From positions 62,001-126,000 of the forward strand of contig JAFAFL010000137.1 in assembly GCA_023423535.1 (NCBI GenBank): 64,000 nucleotides of DNA, given 5' to 3'. This DNA is from Pseudomonadota bacterium (lineage in GTDB: Bacteria; Myxococcota; Myxococcia; Myxococcales; Myxococcaceae). The translations under genes and the position numbers were made by a program. Positions 8,884 to 16,071 of the stretch are shown here, one piece after another (position 1 is the first letter of the stretch; each line of letters opens with the position of its first letter). Under the pieces are notes generated by a model, which did not search any database, had not been told where the DNA came from, and was given only the letters and a program-made list of their open reading frames with translations.

Positions 8884-9921
8884 ATGACTCTCGAACTCGA
8901 TCGTTACGGGCTGAACCGGGTGGTGGGCGAGACGGGCGTGCTGCCTCAGCGCGCGCAGCGTTTGGATCCTGCGCTGCCGATGCGTGCCGGCGAGCTCGTC
9001 ATCGACGTCGAGTCGCTCAACGTGGACGCCGCGTCGTTCAAGCAGATCAAGGACGCGTGCGGCGGCGACGAGGCGAAGATGATCGCGATGATCCGCGAGA
9101 TCGTCGCGGGCCGCGGGAAGATGCAGAACCCCGTCACCGGCTCCGGCGGCATGCTCATCGGCCGGGTGCGCGAGATCTCGCCGCAGCATCCGGCGCACGG
9201 GACGCTGAAGGCCGGCGAGCGCATCGCGACCCTCGTCAGCCTCTCGCTCACGCCGCTGGTGATCGAGGAGGTGCGCGCGATCCACCCGGCCATCGATCGC
9301 GTGGACGTGAAGGGGCACGCGATCCTCTTTCCCTCCGGGCTCTGGGCGCGGCTGCCGGACGACATGCCGGACACGCTGGCGCTGGCGGCGCTCGACGTGT
9401 GCGGCGCTCCGGCGCTGGTCGCGCGCTACGTGAAGCCGGGGATGACCGTGGCGGTGCTCGGAAGCGGCAAGAGCGGTGCGCTCTGTCTCGCGCAGGCGAA
9501 GCGGATGCTGAAGGGCAACGGCCGGCTGCTCGCGCTGGACATCTCGGAGCGCGCGCTGGAGACGCTGAAGGGCCTCGAGCTGTGCGACGAGACGCTGAAG
9601 GTCGATGCCACGCGCGCGGTGGACGTGCTCGACGCGGTGAGCCGCGCGACCGGCGGTGGTCTGTGCGACCTCGTGGTGAACTGCGCGTCGGTGCCGCAGA
9701 CGGAGATGGCGTCGATCCTCTCGGTGAAGGATGGCGGCACCGTGATCTTCTTCTCCATGGCGACCTCGTTCACCGCCGCGGCGCTCGGCGCGGAGGGCGT
9801 GGGCAAGGACGCGGAGATGATCATGGGCAACGGCTACGTTCCCGGTCACGCGGAGCTGACGCTGGACCTGCTGCGCGCGGAGCCGGCGCTGCGCCGTCAC
9901 TTCGAAGAGCGCTACGCCTGA
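8884..9921 (+). CDS. kdd: L-erythro-3,5-diaminohexanoate dehydrogenase
   Basis: 345 residues, close to the usual length. It oxidises L-erythro-3,5-diaminohexanoate to 5-amino-3-oxohexanoate with NAD+ in the lysine fermentation/degradation route. Characteristic blocks are visible: the N-terminal YGLNRVVGETGVLPQRA, VESLNVDAASFKQI, the GKMQNPVTGSGGMLIG loop, the nucleotide-binding GSGKSGALCL, and the C-terminal NGYVPGHAELTLDLLR. No other lysine-fermentation gene (kamA, kamDE, kce, kal) is nearby, so it stands alone here. Its last 10 bases overlap the end of the convergent kinase-like gene. Recognition rests on overall sequence pattern. Confidence 0.85.
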   Translation: MTLELDRYGLNRVVGETGVLPQRAQRLDPALPMRAGELVIDVESLNVDAASFKQIKDACGGDEAKMIAMIREIVAGRGKMQNPVTGSGGMLIGRVREISPQHPAHGTLKAGERIATLVSLSLTPLVIEEVRAIHPAIDRVDVKGHAILFPSGLWARLPDDMPDTLALAALDVCGAPALVARYVKPGMTVAVLGSGKSGALCLAQAKRMLKGNGRLLALDISERALETLKGLELCDETLKVDATRAVDVLDAVSRATGGGLCDLVVNCASVPQTEMASILSVKDGGTVIFFSMATSFTAAALGAEGVGKDAEMIMGNGYVPGHAELTLDLLRAEPALRRHFEERYA

Positions 9922-10832
9922 CGAAGGGCGCGGCGCGCGGGCAGGCTGGACGCGGCGAGGGGAAGCACGATGCGGACGCGGGTGCCCTCGCCGCGGGTGC
10001 CGTGCAGCGAGAGGTTCCCGTTCATCTTGTGGACGAGCTCGCGGCAGGCGTCGAACGCGGCGCCGAGTGAGTCCGGACCCAGCGCGCGGCCGTTGTCCGC
10101 GATGTCGATCACGATCACGCCCGGCCCGTTGGCACTGGAGAGCCGCAGCTCGTTCTGCGCCGGATCGCGCTCGGCGGGGAACGACTGCAGCGCCTGGGTA
10201 ATGAGGTGCACGAGCACCTGCCCGAGACGTCCTTCATGCGCCGCGGCCCGTTGCGTCGCACCGAACGCGTAGCGCACGAGGCACCGCGGCGGCCCCGCCT
10301 GCGTGGCGAGCCCGAACGCCGATTCGATCGCGTGCTGCACGTCCACCGCCTGCAGCGCCTCACCGCCCTCGACGGCCCACGTCTTCAGCTCACCGACGAT
10401 CGCGCGCACCTTCGCGGCGCCCTGCAGCGCGTCATCCACGGCCTCGAGCAGCTCCGCGCGGGACACGGCCGGTCGCTCCGCCGTGGGCATCTGAGGTCCG
10501 GAGAGACCCCGCGCCATCTCCGCACGCAGGAAGCTCAGATTGGCCGTGATGTACGCGAGCGGGTTGCTCAGGTCGTGACCCACGCCGGCCGCGAGCACGC
10601 CGAGCGACGCCAGCCGCTCCGACAGCGCGAGCTGCGCCTGGGCCTCGGCGAGCTGCCGGGTGCGCAGCGCGAGCTCCGCCTCCAACGCGGAGACCACCGG
10701 CGAAGAGGTGACCGGACGCGGCAGGGGCGACGGAAGGGGAAGGGTGAGGACGGCCTCCTCGCGAACCCGCGTCCGCGCTCGCAGCGTCCGCCGGTCGTCC
10801 CAGGTCGCGTCCTTCCAGTCCTCGATGCTCAT
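9912..10832 (-). CDS. Histidine-kinase-like protein with degenerate ATP-binding domain
   Basis: 306 residues, soluble, no membrane segment. A coiled stretch (about residues 47-75) leads into a normal dimerisation H-box, AAGVGHDLSNPLAYI, with His86. The ATPase domain is damaged. The N-box reads VLVHLITQALQSFP, with His209 and Gln213 where Asn is expected, and the G1 motif is DNGRAL instead of DxGxG. The G2 loop GTRGEGT is kept. ATP binding with Mg2+ is therefore doubtful, and the protein may act as a scaffold, phosphotransfer partner or phosphatase. It is divergent from the che operon, and a GAAG-15 nt-GTCGAAGAG element lies just ahead of it, suggesting a link to motility. No input domain is visible. 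Confidence 0.75.
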   Translation of the reverse strand: MSIEDWKDATWDDRRTLRARTRVREEAVLTLPLPSPLPRPVTSSPVVSALEAELALRTRQLAEAQAQLALSERLASLGVLAAGVGHDLSNPLAYITANLSFLRAEMARGLSGPQMPTAERPAVSRAELLEAVDDALQGAAKVRAIVGELKTWAVEGGEALQAVDVQHAIESAFGLATQAGPPRCLVRYAFGATQRAAAHEGRLGQVLVHLITQALQSFPAERDPAQNELRLSSANGPGVIVIDIADNGRALGPDSLGAAFDACRELVHKMNGNLSLHGTRGEGTRVRIVLPLAASSLPARRALRQA

Positions 10833-10838
10833 GCGCGG

Positions 10839-10866
10839 CTCTTCGACACGCGGCTCGCCGTTCTTC
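10839..10866 (-). promoter_or_regulatory. Candidate sigma-28 element upstream of the kinase-like gene
   Basis: Reading on the minus strand: GAAG, exactly 15 bases, then GTCGAAGAG. This matches the element seen ahead of flgM, flbD, flagellin and cheA except for one -10 base (GTCG for GCCG). The -10 box ends only about 7 bases before the ATG at 10832, so a transcript from here would be almost leaderless, or the real start codon lies further downstream. Candidate only. Confidence 0.35.
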
Positions 10867-10953
10867 AGCGCTTCAGGAAGAAATCCGCAACCACTGCGTG
10901 CGCGTCAGGGACGTGGCGCCGGTGCAGTGACCCACGCCCTTCGATGAGGCGCT

Positions 10954-10981
10954 GAACGTTCGCGCCGTGTGCGCCGAAGAG
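10954..10981 (+). promoter_or_regulatory. Candidate sigma-28 promoter for the che operon
   Basis: GAAC, 15 bases, GCCGAAGAG. Spacing and -10 box are the same as in the flagellin, flgM and flbD upstream regions and resemble the sigma-28 consensus TAAA-15-GCCGATAA. It lies about 107 bases before the cheA ATG in the 255-base intergenic region shared with the divergent kinase-like gene. Confidence 0.55.
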
Positions 10982-11087
10982 CGGGCGCCGCGAAATGGAT
11001 CCGCGGCACGCGGGCTGCACAGCCGCAACGCGACGACGTCGGGCACCCGCCGAAACGGCCTGCCTGCACGCCCTCCTCGAGGTGGAC

Positions 11088-13268
11088 ATGATCGACAACC
11101 TGCTGGACGAGCTCGCCGAAGCGGTGGTGCTCGCCGACATCGAGGACATCGGGGGCATGCAGCGGCTCGTCGTGCTCCTCGAGAGCGGACTCTCCGCCGT
11201 GTCCGGCGCAGGGCCGGAGATCAGCGCGCCCCTGCAGACCGCGCGGACGCAGGTCCTCCACTTCCTCGCGCACGGTGAGGCGCACTCGAACCTCCTCACC
11301 TCGTTGGCGGATGCGCTGCGCGCGCTGCAGCAGGGCGTGGCGCAGGCGAAGGGCGCAGAGCCCGTGGCGGCTGAGGTCCTCGCGCCGGCGCCGGTGGCCA
11401 CTGCTGCTTCCTCGATGCCCGCTCCGGCCGGGGTCCAGAAGTCCGGTGTGGTCCAGCGCGACCCGGACACGATCGAGCTGATGGGGGAGTTCCTCGAAGA
11501 GTCCTCCGGACTGCTCGAGCGCGCCGACGAGACGCTGATGGCGGTGGAGGCGAACGGCGCGACCTCCGAGCACATCAACGAGCTCTTCCGCGCGTTCCAC
11601 TCCATCAAGGGCGTGGGCGGGTTCATCGATCTCACGCAGGTGTGCGCGGTGGCCCACACCACCGAGACGCTGCTCAACCTCGTGCGCGAGGACAAGGCAC
11701 CGCTCGCAGGACAGGTGCTCGACCGCGTGTTCGACGCCACCGGCCTGATGCGCAAGCTGCTCGTCGAGGTCCGGCGCGCGCTCGAAGAGCAGGCGGCGCT
11801 GCGCGATCTGCCGGAGGTCACTCCGCTCGTCGCGCGTGAAGAGGCGCTCATCGCCGAGATCGAAGCCGGCACGTTCGTGCACTCGCCCGGATCGAAGGGC
11901 GGCGAACCTGCGGAAGCAGCGAAGACGGTCCCGGAGACGGGCGACGACGCGGCTTCGGAGTGGGATGGCGAGGATCGTCGTGGCGGTGATCGTCGCAGCG
12001 GCGGCGACCGGCGTTCGGGCGACGAGGGCGGGGCGAAGCGCGCCGGCCTGCGCGAGACGCTGAAGGTGGACGTGGGCCGCGTGGACAGCGTGGTCGAGAT
12101 GATCGGCGAGCTGATCATCGTCGAGTCGATGGTGGTGAACGCGCCGGAGCTGGCGGGGATGAACTCGCTGCGGCTGCGACAGCACCTCGCGCAGCTGACG
12201 AAGATCAGCCGCGACCTGCAGGACGTGGCGATGCGGATGCGCATGGTCCCGGTGCGCAGCGTGTTCCAGCGCATGAGCCGGCTGACCCGCGACCTGTCGA
12301 GGAAGACGGGCAAGCGGGTCACCATGGTGATCCAGGGCGAAGACACCGAGATGGATCGCTCGATGGTCGAGCGCATCGAGGAGCCGCTCGTCCACATGGT
12401 GCGCAACTCGGTGGACCACGGCGTGGAGTCGCCCGAGGCGCGGCTCGCGCAGGGCAAGCCGGCCGAGGCCACGCTGACCCTCTCCGCGCGTCACGAGGGC
12501 GGCAACGTCGTCATCTCGCTGGTGGACGACGGGCGCGGCCTGAACACGACGGCGATCCTGGACCGCGCGCGCTCGCGGGGCCTGGTGAAGGAGGGCGACA
12601 CGCCGTCCGACGAGGTGATCTGGAGCCTCATCCTCGAGCCCGGGTTCTCCACCGCGGAGAAGGTCACCGAGCTCAGCGGCCGCGGCGTGGGCATGGACGT
12701 GGTGAAGCGCACCATCGAAGCGCTGCGCGGCCGGATCCAGATCCACAGCGATCCCGGCAAGGGCTCGACCTTCCGGCTCGTGCTCCCGCTGACGCTGGCG
12801 ATCATCGACGGGATGCTCGTGGCCTGCGGTGACGAGCGCTTCATCTTCCCCTCGCTGGCGATCGTCGAGTCGCTGCAGCCGACGCCCGGGATGGTCCACG
12901 CCGTCGCCGACGAGAGCGAGCTGGTGGACGTGCGCGGCGATCTGCTCCCGCTCATCCGCGTGGGCCGGCGCTTCAACATCCCCACCGCGGTGGACGATCC
13001 GTTCAGCGCGCTCCTGGTGATCGTCGAGAGCGCGGGCAAGCGCGTGGCGCTGATGGTGGACGACGTGGTGGCCCAGCAGCAGGTGGTCATCAAGCCCATC
13101 GGCGCGGGCATCGGTCAGACGGACTGCTTCATCGGCGCCGCCATCCTCAGTGACGGGAAGGTGGGCCTCATTCTCAACGTGGACCAGCTGGTCCAGAGCG
13201 CGACCCGAGGGGCGGGAGCCGCGCCGATGTTGCACACCTCCGCCCCCAGATCGGAGCTGCGCGCATGA
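11088..13268 (+). CDS. cheA: Chemotaxis histidine kinase CheA
   Basis: 726 residues, cytosolic. An unrecognised helical N-terminal domain (about residues 1-100) and an Ala/Pro linker precede the HPt domain, whose phosphorylated His is in FRAFHSIKGVGGF. After an acidic linker come the dimerisation helices (RVDSVVEMIGELIIVE), the ATPase with N-box HMVRNSVDHG, G1 DDGRGL and G2 GRGVGMDVVK, and a C-terminal CheW-like domain. CheA couples receptors to CheY/CheB by phosphotransfer. The start at 11088 was chosen over 10995 because GAGGTGG sits 5 bases upstream and the extra upstream residues look non-coding. The end overlaps cheW by ATGA. All catalytic motifs are intact. Confidence 0.95.
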   Translation: MIDNLLDELAEAVVLADIEDIGGMQRLVVLLESGLSAVSGAGPEISAPLQTARTQVLHFLAHGEAHSNLLTSLADALRALQQGVAQAKGAEPVAAEVLAPAPVATAASSMPAPAGVQKSGVVQRDPDTIELMGEFLEESSGLLERADETLMAVEANGATSEHINELFRAFHSIKGVGGFIDLTQVCAVAHTTETLLNLVREDKAPLAGQVLDRVFDATGLMRKLLVEVRRALEEQAALRDLPEVTPLVAREEALIAEIEAGTFVHSPGSKGGEPAEAAKTVPETGDDAASEWDGEDRRGGDRRSGGDRRSGDEGGAKRAGLRETLKVDVGRVDSVVEMIGELIIVESMVVNAPELAGMNSLRLRQHLAQLTKISRDLQDVAMRMRMVPVRSVFQRMSRLTRDLSRKTGKRVTMVIQGEDTEMDRSMVERIEEPLVHMVRNSVDHGVESPEARLAQGKPAEATLTLSARHEGGNVVISLVDDGRGLNTTAILDRARSRGLVKEGDTPSDEVIWSLILEPGFSTAEKVTELSGRGVGMDVVKRTIEALRGRIQIHSDPGKGSTFRLVLPLTLAIIDGMLVACGDERFIFPSLAIVESLQPTPGMVHAVADESELVDVRGDLLPLIRVGRRFNIPTAVDDPFSALLVIVESAGKRVALMVDDVVAQQQVVIKPIGAGIGQTDCFIGAAILSDGKVGLILNVDQLVQSATRGAGAAPMLHTSAPRSELRA

Positions 13269-13798
13269 CGACGAGAGTCGATTCCACCGCCACGCCCTCG
13301 ACGTCACCGGAGCAGACCCCGGAAGCGTCGCTGGCCGGCAAGTTCATGACCTTCAAGCTCGGCCGTGAGGAGTACGGCCTCGCCATCCTCAAGGTGCGCG
13401 AGCTCATCGGGCTGATGGACATCACCCGCGTGCCCGCCACGCGACCTCACGTGCGCGGGGTGATCAACCTGCGCGGCAAGGTCATCCCCGTGGTGGATCT
13501 GCGGCTGAAGTTCGGCATGGCCGCCACCGAGCCCACGGACCAGACGGTGATCATCGTCGTGCAGCTCCAGGGCGAGCAGGGCGAGCTCACCATGGGCGTG
13601 CTCGTGGACGAGGTCCTCGAGGTGCTCGATCTCGAGCCCGGTCAGATCGAGCCGCCGCCGAACCTCGGCACCGCGAGCTTCGAGTCCTCCTTCATCCTGG
13701 GTGTCGGCAAGTCCGAGCGCCGGGTCATCTTCCTCCTCGACATCGACAAGGTCCTCTCCCGCCAGGAGCAGGCCGCCGTCGCGCAGCTCGCTGCGTGA
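13265..13798 (+). CDS. cheW: Chemotaxis coupling protein CheW
   Basis: 177 residues. A Thr/Ser-rich N-terminal tail of about 25 residues precedes one CheW SH3-like domain: FKLGREEYGLAILKVRELIG, RPHVRGVINLRGKVIPVVDLRLKFG, and the C-terminal FILGVGKSERRVIFLLDIDKVL. It bridges CheA and receptors in the signalling array. Its ATG overlaps the cheA TGA, so the two are translationally coupled; the first receptor gene follows after 24 bases. Confidence 0.95.
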   Translation: MTTRVDSTATPSTSPEQTPEASLAGKFMTFKLGREEYGLAILKVRELIGLMDITRVPATRPHVRGVINLRGKVIPVVDLRLKFGMAATEPTDQTVIIVVQLQGEQGELTMGVLVDEVLEVLDLEPGQIEPPPNLGTASFESSFILGVGKSERRVIFLLDIDKVLSRQEQAAVAQLAA

Positions 13799-13822
13799 AC
13801 CCTCACTGAAAGAAGCAACCCC

Positions 13823-15997
13823 ATGAGCTTCATCCAAAGCATCAAAGGACGGCTGTTCCTCTTCGTCGGCCTGCTGTGCGCCGCGATCGCCGGCGTCGGC
13901 TGGTACGGCATCAACACGGTCTCACTGGTCAACGGCTTCGTGGAGAGGCAGAGCAACCAGGTCGCGCCGGTGCTCGTCGAGCTGGGCACCATCAACGAAG
14001 CCACCACGGACATGTCGTGGCAGACCCAGCGCGCGATGCACGCGATCATCGCCAACGACGAGGCCATGGGCCGCCGCGCGCGTACCCGCTTCCAGGAGGC
14101 GCAGAAGCGCCTCGAAGGGGCCATCTCCAACTACGACAACTTGCCGCAGGAGCCGGAGGAGGTAGCGTTGTGGAAGGCGTTCGACGCCTCGCGCAAGAAG
14201 TGGATGAGCGAGCTCGAGACCACCTGGCGTGAGATCGACGCGGGGTCGCACGAGCGCGCGCAGAAGCACTGGCTGGAGCGCACCTCGCCCATCTACGACG
14301 ACACCGAGGCCACGCTCGGGGCCGTGATCGACTTCTACAAACACTTCACCCAGTCGCTCGGCAAGGAGGCCGAGGCCGGTGAATCGCGCGCCTCGTTCCT
14401 TCTCCTCATCGTGATGGCCCTCGCGGCGGTCGCGGCGGGCATCGCCGGTGTGCTGCTCGTCCGCTCCATCACGGTCCCGCTGGAGAAGATGACGAAGGTC
14501 GCCGACGCGCTGGCGCAGGGCGACGTGGAGCAGCGCGTGGATCACGAGTCGAAGGACGAGCTCGGCAAGCTGGCCGACTCCTTCCGCACCTCGGTCGCGT
14601 ACATGCAGGAGCTGGCAAAGGCCGCCGCTGCGATCGGCCGCGGCGATCTCTCTGTACGCGTGACGCCGAAGGGCCCGAAGGACGCGGCGAGCAAGAGCCT
14701 GCTCGGCACTGCTGAAGCGCTCGAGGGCGTGATCAAGGAGACGCAGCGCCTCATCGAGGGCGCGGAGGCCGGCGACCTCACCGTGCGTGGCGATCCCACC
14801 CGCTTCGCCGGCGCCTACGCGGATCTCATGCGCGGCACGAACCGGATGATCGAGGCGGTGGCCCAGCCCATCGGCGAGGCCTCTCGCGTGCTGGAGCGCA
14901 TCGCCTCGCGTGACCTCACCGTGCGGATGGACGGCGCCTACAAGGGCGAGTTCGCGCGGATGAAGAGCGCGATGAACACCGCGGCGGAGAACCTCCACGA
15001 GAGCCTCTCGTCGGTGTCGGCGGCGGCGGATCAGGTGGCCTCGGCGGCCTCGCAGATCGCCTCCACCTCGCAGGCGGTGGCCCAGGGCGCGTCCGAGCAG
15101 GCGCGTTCGCTGGAGGAGACGTCTTCGAGCCTCGAGGAGATGAGCTCGATGACGAAGCAGAACGCGGTCAGCGCCACGAAGGCGAACGAGCTGGCGCAGA
15201 GTGCGCGCGGCGCGTCCGACCAGGGAAGCGCGGCGATGGAGAAGATGGTGGACTCCATGGACCGCATCCGCGGCTCGGCGGAGGGCACCGCGGCGATCAT
15301 CAAGGACATCAACGAGATCGCCTTCCAGACGAACCTCCTCGCGCTGAACGCGGCGGTGGAGGCGGCGCGCGCCGGCGCTGCAGGCCGGGGCTTCGCGGTG
15401 GTGGCGGAAGAGGTGCGCAACCTCGCGCTCCGCTCGAAGGAGGCGGCGAAGAAGACCGAGAGCCTCATCAACGACTCGGTCCAGCTCTCGCGGCAGGGTG
15501 AGACCATCTCGCGGCAGGTCAGCTCGAACCTCGGCGAGATCGTCGGCTCGGTGAACCAGGTGTCGGAGATCATCCGCACCATCAGCACGGCGAGCGCGGA
15601 GCAGTCGCGCGGCGTGGAGCAGATCAGCAAGTCGGTCGCGCAGATGGATCAGGTGACGCAGCAGAACGCGGCGTCGTCCGAGGAGTCGTCGAGCGCGGCG
15701 GAGGAGCTCAGCGGTCAGGCCCAGGAGATGAGCTCGCTGGTGGCGCAGTTCAAGCTCGACCGCGGCAACCGCGTGGTCTCGCCGAAGGTGCGCAGCACCG
15801 GCAGCGCGGCGGGCGCGGGCAAGGGGCTCGTGCGGCCGGCGGTGAGCGGCGGCGGCAGCGGCGGCACCGGTTCGGCCAACGGTCATGGCGGTGCGAGCAA
15901 CGGCGGTGCGAACGGCACCGGCGGCTATCTCATGAGCCCGTCCGCGATCGCCTTCCCCTCGGATGGCGCCGGGGACCTCGCGTTCAAGGACTTCTAG
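13823..15997 (+). CDS. Methyl-accepting chemotaxis protein, poly-HAMP type
   Basis: 724 residues. TM1 is about residues 10-32, followed by a periplasmic four-helix-bundle sensor to about residue 190, then TM2 (ASFLLLIVMALAAVAAGIAG) and several consecutive HAMP-like repeats (DALAQGDVEQRV, AAIGRGDLSVRV, GAEAGDLTVRG, RIASRDLTVRM). The signalling domain has the conserved tip EIAFQTNLLALNAAVEAARAG. The tail is Gly/Ser/Asn-rich and ends GDLAFKDF, with no NWETF-type CheR tether. Ligand unknown. It is a tandem paralogue of the next gene; the signalling halves are very alike and the sensors differ. A strong terminator follows. Confidence 0.94.
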   Translation: MSFIQSIKGRLFLFVGLLCAAIAGVGWYGINTVSLVNGFVERQSNQVAPVLVELGTINEATTDMSWQTQRAMHAIIANDEAMGRRARTRFQEAQKRLEGAISNYDNLPQEPEEVALWKAFDASRKKWMSELETTWREIDAGSHERAQKHWLERTSPIYDDTEATLGAVIDFYKHFTQSLGKEAEAGESRASFLLLIVMALAAVAAGIAGVLLVRSITVPLEKMTKVADALAQGDVEQRVDHESKDELGKLADSFRTSVAYMQELAKAAAAIGRGDLSVRVTPKGPKDAASKSLLGTAEALEGVIKETQRLIEGAEAGDLTVRGDPTRFAGAYADLMRGTNRMIEAVAQPIGEASRVLERIASRDLTVRMDGAYKGEFARMKSAMNTAAENLHESLSSVSAAADQVASAASQIASTSQAVAQGASEQARSLEETSSSLEEMSSMTKQNAVSATKANELAQSARGASDQGSAAMEKMVDSMDRIRGSAEGTAAIIKDINEIAFQTNLLALNAAVEAARAGAAGRGFAVVAEEVRNLALRSKEAAKKTESLINDSVQLSRQGETISRQVSSNLGEIVGSVNQVSEIIRTISTASAEQSRGVEQISKSVAQMDQVTQQNAASSEESSSAAEELSGQAQEMSSLVAQFKLDRGNRVVSPKVRSTGSAAGAGKGLVRPAVSGGGSGGTGSANGHGGASNGGANGTGGYLMSPSAIAFPSDGAGDLAFKDF

Positions 15998-16011
15998 TCC
16001 GGCTTCACCTC

Positions 16012-16049
16012 AGGCCCGCCCCGGCGCCATCGGGGCGGGCCTCTCTCTT
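16012..16049 (+). terminator. Rho-independent terminator after the first receptor gene
   Basis: A long GC stem (AGGCCCGCCCC paired with GGGGCGGGCCT across a short loop) followed by CTCTCTCTT. It lies 15 bases after the receptor stop and 23 bases before the next receptor ATG, so it may attenuate, not end, the che operon, because the downstream genes lie close behind on the same strand. Confidence 0.7.
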
Positions 16050-16071
16050 CAAACGACGTCCCGGGATTCCC

